NCBI GenBank assembly: GCA_963682175.1
Contig: OY821782.1
Coordinates: 32,323,741-32,387,740, forward strand
DNA length: 64,000 nt
Source of the DNA: Triglochin maritima
Taxonomy: Eukaryota > Streptophyta > Magnoliopsida > Alismatales > Juncaginaceae
Reading direction: 5' to 3'
The notes below the pieces were generated by a model, which had not been told where the DNA came from, did not search any database, and saw only the letters and a list, made by a program, of their open reading frames with translations. Shown here one piece after another: positions 31,955-43,204 of the stretch (positions are counted from its first letter, which is position 1; each line of letters starts with the position of its first letter). The translations under genes were made by a program, and so were the position numbers.

Positions 31955-34476
31955 ACATGGATTTATGCATGAAAAAGATAAGATCTCACCAACGTGAACA
32001 CAAAGGGAAGTTCATGGCTATGTTGATGGACACAAACCCGAATTCCCTCAAAACCTGTGAGATACTCAAAATGGGAGACAACTACGTAAAAGAAATGGGG
32101 CCCAAATACACATAATTTTGGGGGGGCAACAATCAATTCTCCTTCTCTCTTTTTTCTTTCTTTTTCTTTTTTTAACAAATATAACTATGTACAAAAATGG
32201 GCTCCCATCTTCATATGTCAAGGGACATGAAATGGAAACCAACCATCTCTCGAGCCAGAAATCCACCTGCATGGGCTTGTGACATAAGAAACAGGAGAAT
32301 TGTTGAGAGGTTTACGAACCATTCCACGACAAATTTGTGGGTCATCAATATATACCCTTCAATCGATATTTGGGTGCACCAGGATCATTTCATCTACACA
32401 AGGTGACACCATGGACTTATTACCCAAGTGGCAAAGTCCAGAAATAGAATTGGCTGACCACCTGACACCCTTATAAGCATTGTGGTCGTGTGATGCCTCT
32501 TGAGAATGACCAAGATATGAGGAATGAATGAGAGGTGAACCTTTGTCTGGTTGTTTGAAACGTAGGGTATCAGGTGGTTGATTCTTAACCCACATTGGGT
32601 CCTTAACAGATACAGAGTGAAGAGCATGTGGCCCAGAGGCCACAAAAATGATATCTCGTGGCTCAAGGCCACATGATCGAAAGGATGTGGCTCAAGGGAC
32701 ACATGCTCACAAGATAAGACACATTCTTGTGCCAGTCCCCGGAAAACATCTTCACCACCATCAGGATCTCCATCGAACAACTCTCTGATATATTTGAAGG
32801 TGCCTTCGACTTCAATCTCATCCATACCCTGGATAAGGTTGACCCCAACAGGGTCATCGAAGGCACCTCGTTTTTTGCCAATGGTGAAGATGTTGAAATT
32901 AGCGCACTGACTACCATATGTCAAGCGCATCAGACCATTGCGACAATTGATCAAGGCATTGGAAGTCGCTAGAAATGGTCACCCCAAAATAACAAGAATT
33001 TGTCCAAGTGGGTTTGGCACATGTTCAAAGTCCAAAACAAAGAAATTGATGGGATAAATGAACTCTCCCACTTTGATCAGAACATCTTCCACCACGCCCC
33101 TCGATTTCTTCATAGACCTATTAGCCAATTGAAGAGTGGATTTTGTTTGTTTGAGGTCTCCAAGACTGAGGTGGACGTAGACCGAATATGACAGAAGATT
33201 GACAGATGCACCAAGGTCCAATAAAGCTCGATGTATTGACACATCACCAATCACACAAGAAATAGTAGGACAAGCAGGGTCCTTGTATTTGACTTGCATG
33301 GGTTGTGCCAACAACGAACTCATGTTGCCGCAAGAAATGTTTTCTTAGGAACATGGGTTTTTCTCTTCTTGGTGCATAAGTCCTTGAGAACCTTGGCACA
33401 ATGTGGCATTTGCTGAATCACCTCCAACAGAGGGATGTTCACCTTAAATTGCCGAAAGATCTCAAGCATCTTGTCATGCTGATATGAAGTTTTCTTTTTA
33501 AGGCACTCAGGGAATGACACCTTTGGGGCATAAGGGTCTTTCGAAGGAACCTCAGAATTCTGATCCATAGAAACATGAGTGGGGACCTCAGAGTCTGAAC
33601 TAAATAAATGTAGAAGGAACCTCAGGATGAAGCTCCTTCCTAGAAGTATTTGTTGAGGAAACCTCAGGATCCGGCTCCCTCATATATGCAGGTATCACCG
33701 CAGGTCTGGTGACACCAAGAGATGGTGATTGCAAGGAAGGCAACCCAATTTGGTTGTCCACCTCCTTACCAGACCTCAAAGTATGAATCACATTAACATG
33801 ATGTGTTGGTTCAGAGGTAGCATGAGGCACTGGTGGTCTTCCTTAAGAATGGGTACCCCGGGGATTCACCTCGGGTTGACTTGGAAATTGTCCCTTCTCA
33901 CGTTCATGGAGCTGATGAGTCAACTGGCTAACTTGCACTTTCAATGCTTTGACCATTGAGTTATTGGCTGCAAGCATGGTTTGCGTGCTCTGCATGAACG
34001 CCTAGAGAGTTTGTTCAAGAGTGGAATCCCCTGGGTCAACCCGCTGAGGTAGAGTCTGACTAGAATAACCTGATGATGAGGCTTGAGTAGGTTGGTGAGT
34101 ATGGGGTTGAGACCTTTGATGTGGGGGTTGGTAGGTCGCCGATGAGCTTGGAGGGTGATAAGGTCGAGGTTGAGTTTGAACGTGCGAGCTCTGACTGTTG
34201 CCCCCACTAGGCCTCCATGATAAGTTAGGGTGGTTTTGCAATCACAGGTTGTAGGAGTGACTGTACGGGTCGTTACGGGGCCTCTGTTGATACATCGCAT
34301 TTGCATGCTCAGTATCCCTTGGAGCGTAAGCACATTCCAAGTCATCTTGTCCTGTAAGTCCACAGCTACTACACGCGGGAGTAGCGACCTGAGCTACAGG
34401 AGCTCGATCCAACTCTAAACTCTCAATCCTAAGCATAAGAGCAGCCATTTTCGCCTCAGACGCAATAGTTGACTCA
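31955..34476 (-). pseudogene. Element A gag C-terminus and protease, broken
   Basis: Continues the gag of 43,204-42,260 beyond element C. From 34,448: 'MAALMLRIESLELD', then a knuckle CSSCGLTGQDDLEC in which the His of CCHC is Gln, then a Pro/Gln-rich linker over two frames (34,241-34,002), a 'VNVIHTLRSGK' segment (33,830-33,600), 'MLEIFRQFKVNIPLLEVIQQ' (33,568-33,320), the retropepsin-like 'LLDLGASVNLL' domain (33,323-32,979) and 'INCRNGLMRLTYG' onward (32,954-32,394). Four or more frameshifts are present. The stretch 31,955-32,393 is C-terminal tail or 3' non-coding sequence. No polymerase domain was seen. Confidence 0.82.
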
Positions 34477-34481
34477 ACTTG

Positions 34482-35680
34482 TAATGCATTGCATACATTG
34501 CATCATATGTCTTTCATTTAAATTAATTTTATATCAATAAATGCTACTAAGGTATGTGTTTAGTCTTATTTACATAATACAGGGACCTGAATGCAAATTA
34601 CCCATATCCCGAGCATAAATGCGTGCAAGAGACTCATTTCTATCATAAAGACCAAGTCATGATTATCGGGATTCAAATGGAAGTTCATCCAAGCATAAAA
34701 GCATTCAAATTCCTAATTACAAAAAGGCCAGGGACTTAAGAACAAAAGTAGTCAGGGACTTAATTGCAAAACCGAGGACCCGACTGCAAATTACGAGTAC
34801 CAAAAGATTATTTTGGAGAAGTTCTAGAGAAGAATCAATTTGGATCTCCAAATATATGAAGAAATTAACTCGGATCTCCAAAGATATGCAATAATTAATC
34901 CGGACGCGCAAATGACAGCTAAAACATATCATAAACCCACAGGAAAAATCCGGGTCGATTCTGAGCCAAAAAGGTGGCGATTCCGCCGCACCTCATGTAC
35001 AAATTGCGCCGATTCCGCCGCACAAAAGTTGATCCGTGTGCTCAAATTTTTACCAATGTTGTATTGACGCGTGTACTTTCTTTTTATATATTGGGATCCC
35101 TTGTATCGGCTATAAATAGCCCCGAAACGATGTTGTAAAGAGTCTTAGTTTTTGTTCCATATTTCAGTAATAAAATTTCTGTTCTTTTATTTCTTGTTTT
35201 TAGTTTTCTTTTGTAGTTTCTCTAGGACCCCTTCTCATTCCCTCCATCCATGAGTTTCTAACTCTCTCCAAATGGTGGGGTGACAGATTTAGGGTGATGA
35301 GAAGAAGAATGATGTTATTATTTTAATTTCGTGTTAGTATATTTTAATTACTTGAGTTTATGTCGAATCATTTATCATGTAATGCTTTATAACTAACGTG
35401 ATTTATTATAAGTTTCAGATTTCTCTAAACAAAACCCGATATATAAACCTCCACCCGCTGGACTCTCATCCATCTTTGCTTTATTTTTAATTTGTTTTTG
35501 TTGTTCTTGCTTTAGAAATTAAAAATCCAAAAATCTCAAACCAACCTTATTTCTCTCTCTCTTTCTTTCCTTAATCGAAAATCACAAAAATAACAATATC
35601 TCTCCCTCCTTGTGTTCGACCCGTACTTGCTACGTCTTCATTGACGTCGTGCACTTGCGGTATAAATAAAATTCTCATCA
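34482..35680 (+). mobile_element. Element C left LTR
   Basis: 1,199 bp, TAATGCATTGCATACATTGC (TG changed to TA) to ATTCTCATCA. TATAAATAG at 35,111-35,119 is the probable TATA box. The uninterrupted site TATGCAAT at 34,885-34,892 shows where the MITE landed in the other LTR. The U5 hairpin ACGTC-TTCATT-GACGT lies at 35,632-35,647. Confidence 0.92.
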
Positions 35681-35686
35681 AGTTTT

Positions 35687-35704
35687 TGGCGCCGTTGCCG
35701 GGGA
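35687..35704 (+). other. Primer-binding site of element C (tRNA-Asp type)
   Basis: TGGCGCCGTTGCCGGGGA is the exact complement of the 3' end of plant tRNA-Asp and lies six bases after the left LTR. Reverse transcription would be primed here. Confidence 0.92.
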
Positions 35705-37113
35705 GGCGACGAAGATTTTGTTTATTTTTTGTGATTTTGATTCGATTCTGTTTATCGTGTGCACGATCTAACTATTTGGGTTTGCGTTTCAGGAGACAAC
35801 AGAGTGCGCGGCGAAATCCGGACACATTCTAAGCAACAAGGGCGGCGAAATCACCGCATTCAAAGAAGCATCTACGGCGAATCCGCCGCACATCTGAAGC
35901 ATCTGGGCTTCAAATTTTTCTGAGGTCGCATCCAACTCTGGGTGGACGCATAGAGCATCTGGAAATTTTCGAGAGCGGGCGGTGAACCCGACTGAGCATG
36001 CGTAGTAACCTTTGTTGCCTTTTTACTCGTAATTTCTTGTTTTGAAAAATTTCCTTTTAGTAGAATTGCACGTGTTAGGGTAAAATTCCATAATTGGCAA
36101 TAATTCAACTCTGACCTAAAGATTGGCAAAATTAAAAAGGCCTTAGTGCATGCATCATTTAGTGTTTTGTATGCATTATTCTTGCCAAATTCTTGCAAAT
36201 TAATTCTTGTTGAAGAGTGTTGGAGGCAATGTACGTGCACTGTTTTTATCGATTGCATTTAAGCATATAATCTAGTTTGCATACAACCTTGCAATTGCCC
36301 CCATTTAAAGACCAATGTTTGACTATCTTTGCTACATTTAAGTTAAACTATCTTAAGGGCAACTCCGTAGGAAAAGATACGGTGGGGATTTCATCACCCT
36401 TCCGTGGCCCACAAATCACAATCCTTAAGTGTCACCCAAGCCTTAAAATTAAAATCAATTAGACATTGGCCCCTAAGGACTCGGAATCAATTAAGGAGAA
36501 TATTGCTTTGACTTGCTATGACTTGAAGCTGATCGAATTTAATTTGGTGTCTAGAAAGTGTTTTTGTGTTGACGAAAGTCTTCCAAGCGAAGTGGTTGTC
36601 TAATTAGCACCGACTCTGTCGGAAGCGACCCCACTAGCTATACACTGCCTGGCCAATTTGGTTTGACTAGTGAGGGAGGTGAATCAACCGAATCAATTCG
36701 ACTCAACCAGTTAGGAGTCGTCTAGATTTAAGCAACACTAGGTCTAGGATTGTTTTAACCGTGCATGCTTAGGAAATTTCTGACCGACCCTCTTTTCTAT
36801 CTTTAGAGTTAAGTTTCCCTTCTCAACTGAGTCTTCTTTCTCTTCTCACCTCAATTCTCTAGATTAGGATTCCTTTCTCATCTTTCCCCATTCTATTGTT
36901 TGTTTCCATTTTTTTTTTAAATTATTAAAAAAACAATTGATTCTTGAATTTGACTTTGGAATTTAAATTTCGAATTTGAATTCAAAAATTGATTCAAACC
37001 GGTGCACTCAGATTTGGATTCAGGACTTGAGCAATTGACTCTCACAAGTTCATCTAGATTCCAGTCTGAAGCGTAGCCCCAATCCACCTGTTGCACCACC
37101 TCACTCGGGGCCA
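35705..37113 (+). mobile_element. Element C leader
   Basis: 1.4 kb without a credible gene. The block at 36,374-36,419 (with GATTTCATCACCCTTCC and GGCCCACAAATCAC) and the TAGACATTGGCCCCTAAGGA piece at about 36,461-36,482 are shared with the leaders of A and B although the rest has diverged, so they are candidates for a packaging or dimerisation signal. Confidence 0.65.
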
Positions 37114-39220
37114 ATGGGTGAGAATGTAGTGGACCCACCTAGGACACTAAGGGATCGATGCTACCCAACGATGACTGCTCAGCCATCGTGCATCGTTATA
37201 CCCGTCATACCGGGTCGCGACTTCGAACTGAAGGCACAATACATGAGTATGTTGCCCAAGTTCACCTCTAAGGTAGACCCTTATCTCTTTCTTAGAGAAA
37301 TACCAGCATATCTCTGAGGAGGCAGTGCGTCTGAAATTCGTGCCTCTAGCACTGAAGGACGACGCTAAGAAATGGCTATATAGTCTAGCCGAAAGATCTA
37401 TTAGGAGTTGGGCCGAGTTTGTTCAAGTTTTCTTAAAGAAATATTTCCCCAACCATAAGACTATTAGGATTAGGAATGAAATTGTTGCATTCGTTCAATC
37501 TGAGAGCGAGCCGTTCTATTCCTATTTAGAAAGATTTAAAAGTCTGTTGACCCAATGCCCTCATAATGGAATTCCAAGATGGCAATTGTGCCAAGTTATC
37601 TATGAGGGATTGACACCCACATCTAGGGTTATGCTAGAATCTGTAAGCCAAGGAACCTTTGTGTCCAAAAATGAGAATGATGCTTGGATTTTTCTTGAGG
37701 ATTTAACCGAAAACAGTATGCAATGGGACAATGTTAGAGCACGGATTAACACGAGTATTTGATCTAGAATAGCAAGTCAACCCAAACCAGGTGTCTTAGC
37801 TGTAGATGCTATCGTAGCTGCTGAAGCAAAACTAGCTACCCTTATGCGTAGAATGCAAAAATCTAGAGCTAAAAACCCGACCCCTAGTGAATCAAGCATC
37901 TTCTATCCCTTGCTCTAGATGTGGTCAGACTGGTCATATAATGGAGGATTGTGCGGACTTGGAACAAGTTAATGCCACATTTAACCATTCTAGAAATGAC
38001 CCATACGCATCAACCTATAACCCGGGTTGGCGTAATCATCCCAATCTTTCATGGAGCCAACAAGGTCAACCTCCTAGAAAACAACCAAACCCATATAACC
38101 AAAATAATACATCATCTGGATTTAGTAACAATGGAGATTATGATGTTAGATTGACGAGCTTGGAAAATTTGGTTAAAACTTTTATGCAAACAACCAACCA
38201 ATCCTTCCAAAGGCTAGAAACACAAGTCAGCCAACTAGCACAAATATTAGGTGAAAGAGAAAAGGGTCAGTTTCCAAGTCAACCTGAGGTGAACCCAAGA
38301 TCTAATAATCAATATCAGCCTTATCAACCATTAGGAAATAACAACCCTAGACCGGTTCAAATGGTTCATGGGGAAGGATTGTTCCAACAAATAAATGCAG
38401 TTGTATCATTACGGTCTGGTAAACAAGTTGATAACAATGTGGTAAATCCTAGAACTCCTAATCAATCTAGCCGTCAAGCACCCACATATGACCTGACCAT
38501 GGAACCAGAAGTCCAAATTGAAAAGTCCAGCCCACCTACTCAACCTGAACCTATAGCTCAACCGGAGCGAGTCTATGTTCCTAAAGCCCCATTCCCCAAT
38601 AGACTCAAGAAGAGCTCAAGTGCACAAATGGAGAAAATCTTGGAAGTATTTAAGCAAGTTAAGGTGAATATTCTACTCTTAGATATGATTCAACAAATAC
38701 ATGTTTATGCTAAATTCTTAAAGGACCTGCTTATGCTAAATTCGTACCAAAGAAGGCATTCTTAACTGCAAATATAAGCTCTATTCTGTCGAACTCGTCT
38801 CCTATAAAGTATAAGGACCCTGGGTGTCCCACAATTTCATGTGCGATAGGAGATAATTTTATAAACAAAGCCCTTCTAGACCTTGGTGCCAGTGTTAACT
38901 TACTCCTGTACTCTGTCTATGAGCAACTGAACCTTGGTCCACTAAAACCCTCTAAGACAACTCTTCAATTTGCTGATTGCTCTATTAAGAAACCAAGAGG
39001 TATAGTAGAGGACGTTTTGATCAAGGTTGGTGACTTCATTTACCCAGTGGATTTTGTCGTTCTAGACACTGAACCTGTTGTAAATCCTAAGAGACAAATC
39101 CATGTAATACTAGGCAGACCCTTTTAGCCACTTCTGAAGCTTTGATAAATTGTCGAAATAGGCTGAATTTAATATCTTTCATATTGATAGTGAGCCAGAA
39201 ATAGTATGCAATCAAAGTGA
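37114..39220 (+). pseudogene. Element C gag-pro polyprotein, broken
   Basis: Starts at 37,114 with 'LRDRCYP' and the capsid-like gag core. A short deletion or frameshift after 'DPYLFLREIPAY' (37,317) is followed by 37,325-37,762 ('ALKDDAKKWLYSL', 'FLKKYFPNHKTIRIRNEI', 'YSYLERFKSLLTQCPHNGIP', 'LCQVIYEGLTP'), then a TGA at 37,760. The frame from 37,887 carries the CCHC knuckle CSRCGQTGHIMEDC at about 37,910-37,951, an Asn/Gln-rich linker and 'APFPNRLKK'. After another shift near 38,740 the retropepsin-like region runs to 39,126 ('LLDLGASVNLL', 'DVLIKVGDFIYPVDFVVLDT', 'VILGRPF'), ending in TAG. The normal D-S/T-G active site reads D-L-G, as in A and B. Nothing resembling reverse transcriptase follows. 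Confidence 0.87.
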
Positions 39221-40534
39221 TGTTGTGATGAGATCGCGTATCTTCAAGATTTCTGAATCAAATAAATCATCACAAAATCAAAAAGAAAGAAAGAAAAAGG
39301 GGAGTAATTCATCTACCCACCCACCATCACTCGAGCAAATAAGAGAACCAATACATGTGAGGGGTGTGGAATTTGTGCCTCGGGACTCTAAGTGCAACAT
39401 GGGGAACAATTCAACTGGATACATGCACCAACATGGTGTGATTCAATCCAGTTCTGACTATGGTTGACTCTTAGAAAATCCAATCCCTCCACTACAGTTG
39501 ACTCAGGTAATAAGTGCATTTGCTTTATCTTTGCATACATTGAGGACAATGCATGATTTAGGTGTGGGGGGTGTTTATCTATCTTTATATTCTGTTTGTA
39601 AAAAAAATATTATTCAATATTCCATGACATAGCTTAAGAATGAACCACCAAAACCCGAGTACAAATTGCATTGAGTTTTTGTTCCTTATTATATAGTTCT
39701 GCTTGTAGAACTATGACATAAATCTAAGTTCCAAAGAAATAACTCATTACCCTTTAAGACATGTATGCACTTAAATTGGATGAATCAAATCTTTGAATTG
39801 GTTGATAAAAAGCAGAGGTTGAGGAAAATATACCAGGAAGTGTGGACTTCTAATAGCAAGTAAGCCTTGAGGAAAATAAAAGTAAAAATAAAGGAATAAA
39901 GTGAGGAAAGCACATTTTGCAAAATGATTACAAAAGCCCAAGTCTTCGAGTCACTGGTCCGTAGGGGTATCTTGAAACCCGGTAACTTGAGTCTACCAGC
40001 TTGGGATTATCGACCAAGCTCGCTACACGAATGCAAAAAACGTAAAAGTGTCAAAAAAGCAAATGTGTTGAATCACGGGAAAAAATATATACTTTAAGAT
40101 ACTCAAGGCCCAAAGTTAAAAGAATGATCCATGCCATGGTTGATTCGAATGATACTTCACCACGAGAGAAGGAGTGAAAAATAATTTAAATGATAACATG
40201 TGTAGAAGGGTTAGTGGTGTGAATGTTGGAGGAACACATACCAAGTCAAATTCTTTATGAGTTAGATTTATATAATGAGCATGCAAGAATTCTAAATGAG
40301 ATGTATAAGGTTGAGGTGAAGATATTTAGAGTTATTAATGAAATGTTGAATTAAGACTTTGTGGGTGTGTCAACTGAAAATCCTTACGAGACAAAACTCG
40401 TCCTCTAAGGAAACTTGGGGGTTTAAAGGCTTGTTGCACATGCTAAGTGCAACCGTCATTCCTACGAAAGTGAGTTAGGATTTCCCTGTTTTCATTTTTC
40501 TTATATTTTGTTTTGCTAGGGACTAGGAAAATCT
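39221..40534 (+). mobile_element. Element C 3' non-coding region with conserved hairpin cassette
   Basis: No gene. At 40,386-40,453: SL0 ACGAG-ACAAAA-CTCGT (40,386-40,401), SL1 CCTCTAAG-GAAA-CTTGGGGG (40,402-40,421, all eight pairs if G-U is allowed, GAAA loop), SL2 GTTGCAC-ATGCTAA-GTGCAAC (40,433-40,453). Then ATTCCTACGAAAGTGAGTTA, also found in A and B. The polypurine tract AGGTGTGGGGTATT lies at 40,535-40,548. Confidence 0.72.
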
Positions 40535-40548
40535 AGGTGTGGGGTATT

Positions 40549-42254
40549 TGATGCATTGCATACATTGCGTCATATGTCTTTCATTTAGATTAATTTTATA
40601 TCAATAAATGCAACTAAGGTATGTGTTTAGTCTTATTTACAGAATATAGGGACCTGAATACAAATTACCCATATCCCGAGCATAAATGCGTGCAAGAGAC
40701 TCATTTCTATCATAAAGACGAAGTCAAGATTATCGGGATTCAAATGGAAGTTCATCCAAGCATAAAAGCATTCAAATTCCTAATTACAAAAAGGCCAGGG
40801 ACTTAAGCACAAAAGTAGTCAGGGACTTAATTGCAAAAGCCGAGGACCCGACTGCAAATTACGAGTACCAAAAGATTATTTTGGAGAAGTTCTAGAGAAA
40901 AATCAATTTGGATCTCCAAATATATGAAGAAATTAACTCGGATCTCCAAAGATATGCAAATAGGGCTGTAAATGGGTTGAAATTTACCCGCAACCCGCCC
41001 CGCCCCGCTTAACGCGGGTTGCGGACAAAAAATTGCTACCCGCCAACCCGCCAACCTGCCACCCGCACAACCCGCATAATAAGCGGGGCGGGTTGCGGTT
41101 TTCTCCCAACCTGCCCCGCATAACCCGCAACCCGCATAAGCCTTACATGTTTTTGATTTTTTTGTATTTAGTTATGATTTAGTTTGTATTTAGCTTTAAT
41201 TTTTTTATATATAGCTTTAAAAACATACATTGATTGATTTTTTCCTTCATTTTTGTACTTAACTTTGATTAAAATAGATAATATTAAAGAAAATAAATTG
41301 ATTTTTGTATTTAGCTTTAATAAAAAAATTAAACCCGCCAACCCGCCCCGCATAGCCTAGTCCATCCTTACGCGGGGCGGGTAGCGGAATTTTTTTTTTG
41401 AACCCGCCCCGCCCCGCCTACCCGCTTAACTTTGGCGGGGCGGGTAGCGGTGGGGCGAAAACCCGCCCCGCCCCGCCCCGCTTACAGCCCTATATGCAAT
41501 AATTAATCCGGACGCGCAAATGACAGCTAAAACATACCATAAACACACAGGAAAAATCCGGGTCGATTCTGAGCCAAAAAGGTGGTGATTCCGCCGCACA
41601 AAAGTTGATCCGTGTGCTCAAATTTTTACCAATGCTGTATTGACACGTGTACTTTCCTTTTATATATTGGGATCCCTTGTATCTGCTATAAATAGCCCCG
41701 AAACGATGTTGTAAAGAGTCTTAGTTTTTGTTCCATATTTCAGTAACAAAATTCTGTTCTTTTATTTCTTGTTTTTAGTTTTCTTTTGTAGTTTCTCTAG
41801 GACCCCTTCTCATTCCCTCCATCCATGAGTTTCTAACTCTCTCCAAAGGGTGGGAGTGACGGATTTAGGGTGATAAGAAGAATAATGATGTTATTATTTT
41901 AATTTCGTGTTAGTATATTTTGATTACTTGAGTTTATGTTGAATCATTTATCATGTAATGCTTTATAACTAACGTGATTTAATATAAGTTTCAGATTTCA
42001 CTAAACAAAACCCGATATCTAAACCTCCACCCGCTGGACTCTCATCCATCTTTGCTTTATTTTTAATTTGTTTTTGTTGTTCTTGCTTTAGAAATTAAAA
42101 ATCCAAAAATCTCAAACCAACCTTATTTCTCTCTCTTTCTTTCCTTAATCGAAAATCACAAAAATAACAATATATCTCCCTCCTTGTGTTCGACCCATAC
42201 TTGACATGTCTTCATTGACGTCGTGCACTTGCGGTTTAAATAAAATTCTCCTAA
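40549..42254 (+). mobile_element. Element C right LTR, carrying a MITE
   Basis: TGATGCATTGCATACATTGC to ATTCTCCTAA. Without the MITE and one copy of its target site it is about 1,166 bp. Compared with the left LTR it lacks 32 bp between direct repeats GATTCCGCCGCAC and has few substitutions. TATAAATAG is at 41,697-41,705. Confidence 0.92.
40961..41492. mobile_element. hAT-type MITE, 532 bp, in element C right LTR
   Basis: Terminal inverted repeats TAGGGCTGTAAATGGG and the reverse-oriented TTACAGCCCTA, target duplication TATGCAAA (40,953-40,960) / TATGCAAT (41,493-41,500), one mismatch in 8. The interior consists of arrays of AACCCGCC / GCGGGGCGGGTTGCGG words around an AT-rich centre. No coding capacity. 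The empty site survives in the left LTR (34,885-34,892). Confidence 0.92.
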
Positions 42255-42259
42255 ACTTG

Positions 42260-43204
42260 ATATCATCCAGCTCAACCAGAAGACCTGGCGACTGGTGGCT
42301 CTCTCATGGTGTCACACTCAAAGGTACGTTCAGCCATCAATTCAAAAGTGTCCCATGCCTCATCGATGGGTTTCATTTGGAAATCACCTTGACACATCGA
42401 CTCCAACAATGTGCGGGTGTTGTAGATGAGGCCCTCATAAACAATCTGGCACAACTGCCATAGCTCAAGTCCATGATGAGGGCACTGCTGGAGAAGGTCT
42501 TTGAACCTCTCAAAGAAAGCATGAAAAGATCCATTCTCAGTATGATACATTTGATGTATCTGGTGTCGTATATGTTGAGTTTTCCTTTGAAGGAAAAATC
42601 TCTTCAGAAAGACGGTCACAAAGTCATCCCAAAACCAAATAGACCTCATCGGGAGGTTGTACATCCATTTCTTCGCGTTATCCTTCAACGCGAAAGAAAT
42701 CATCATCAACTGGACTGAATCCTCATCAAGTTGTTGAAGCTTGAACATGGAGCATACCTCCTCGAATTCACGTATAAAAATATACGGATCCTCCTTATTG
42801 GCAGTGAAGGTAGGAAGCAAGCTCACATATAGAGGTTTCAGTTCATAGTTGTTCCCGCGAGCTGGGGGAAGAACTATGCAAGAAAGTTGTGCGGCCCGAA
42901 CAAGATGGGTCCGCTCCAACAATGTCAACGGCCTATCCTGTTGAGCTAAAGGTGGTGGTGCACCAAGAACTCGATCCTGGCCGAATCTCTCTTCCTCTAG
43001 AGTCGGAGGAGGTCTACGTTGTGGTGGGAGTGGACCGAGGTTATCCATGTATGGAACCCGGTCTCTCTCATCTCCATGAGACGACTCGGTCTCATGCTCC
43101 AAAGGAGCACGAGGCGGAGATGGCCGATCACCTAGACCGTCCATCTCAGAAAAATGCACTCTCTCAAGTCGAGCGCTCTCACCAGAACGAGCCCAACCTC
43201 GCAT
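42260..43204 (-). pseudogene. Element A gag N-terminal half, interrupted by element C
   Basis: An open frame of 310 codons from 43,204: a charged N-terminus, 'PLYVSLLPTFTANKEDPYIFIREFEEVCSMFKL' split by normal gag spacing, 'ALKDNAKKWMYNLP', 'FLKRFFLQRKTQHIRHQI', 'FHAFFERFKDLLQQCPHHGLELWQLCQIVYEG' type core and 'MREPPVARSSG'. This is the retrotransposon gag domain of Athila/Tat elements and is intact up to the insertion point at 42,260, where element C begins. The partner half is at 34,448 and below. Confidence 0.87.

Larger units (their letters stand above)
34482..42254 (+). mobile_element. Element C: gag-only gypsy retrotransposon with both LTRs
   Basis: Complete plus-strand element inserted in element A's gag: left LTR 34,482-35,680, primer site, leader, gag-pro remnant, 3' non-coding with hairpin cassette, polypurine tract, right LTR 40,549-42,254. 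A perfect 5-bp target duplication ACTTG flanks it (34,477-34,481 and 42,255-42,259). Internal length is only 4.9 kb with no reverse transcriptase or integrase, which fits the TR-GAG class of non-autonomous elements. The LTRs are highly similar apart from a MITE in the right one and a 32-bp gap. Confidence 0.92.

Noticed and set aside
32979..33323. Possible endogenous pararetrovirus origin of the protease-like frames
   Set aside because: The order gag, knuckle, retropepsin-like domain, flanked by LTRs, tRNA-Asp primer sites and 5-bp target duplications, is that of Ty3-gypsy retrotransposons; no movement protein, coat or polymerase was seen.
41168..41353. Open frame in the centre of the element C MITE
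   Set aside because: AT-rich low-complexity centre; no similarity to a protein family.
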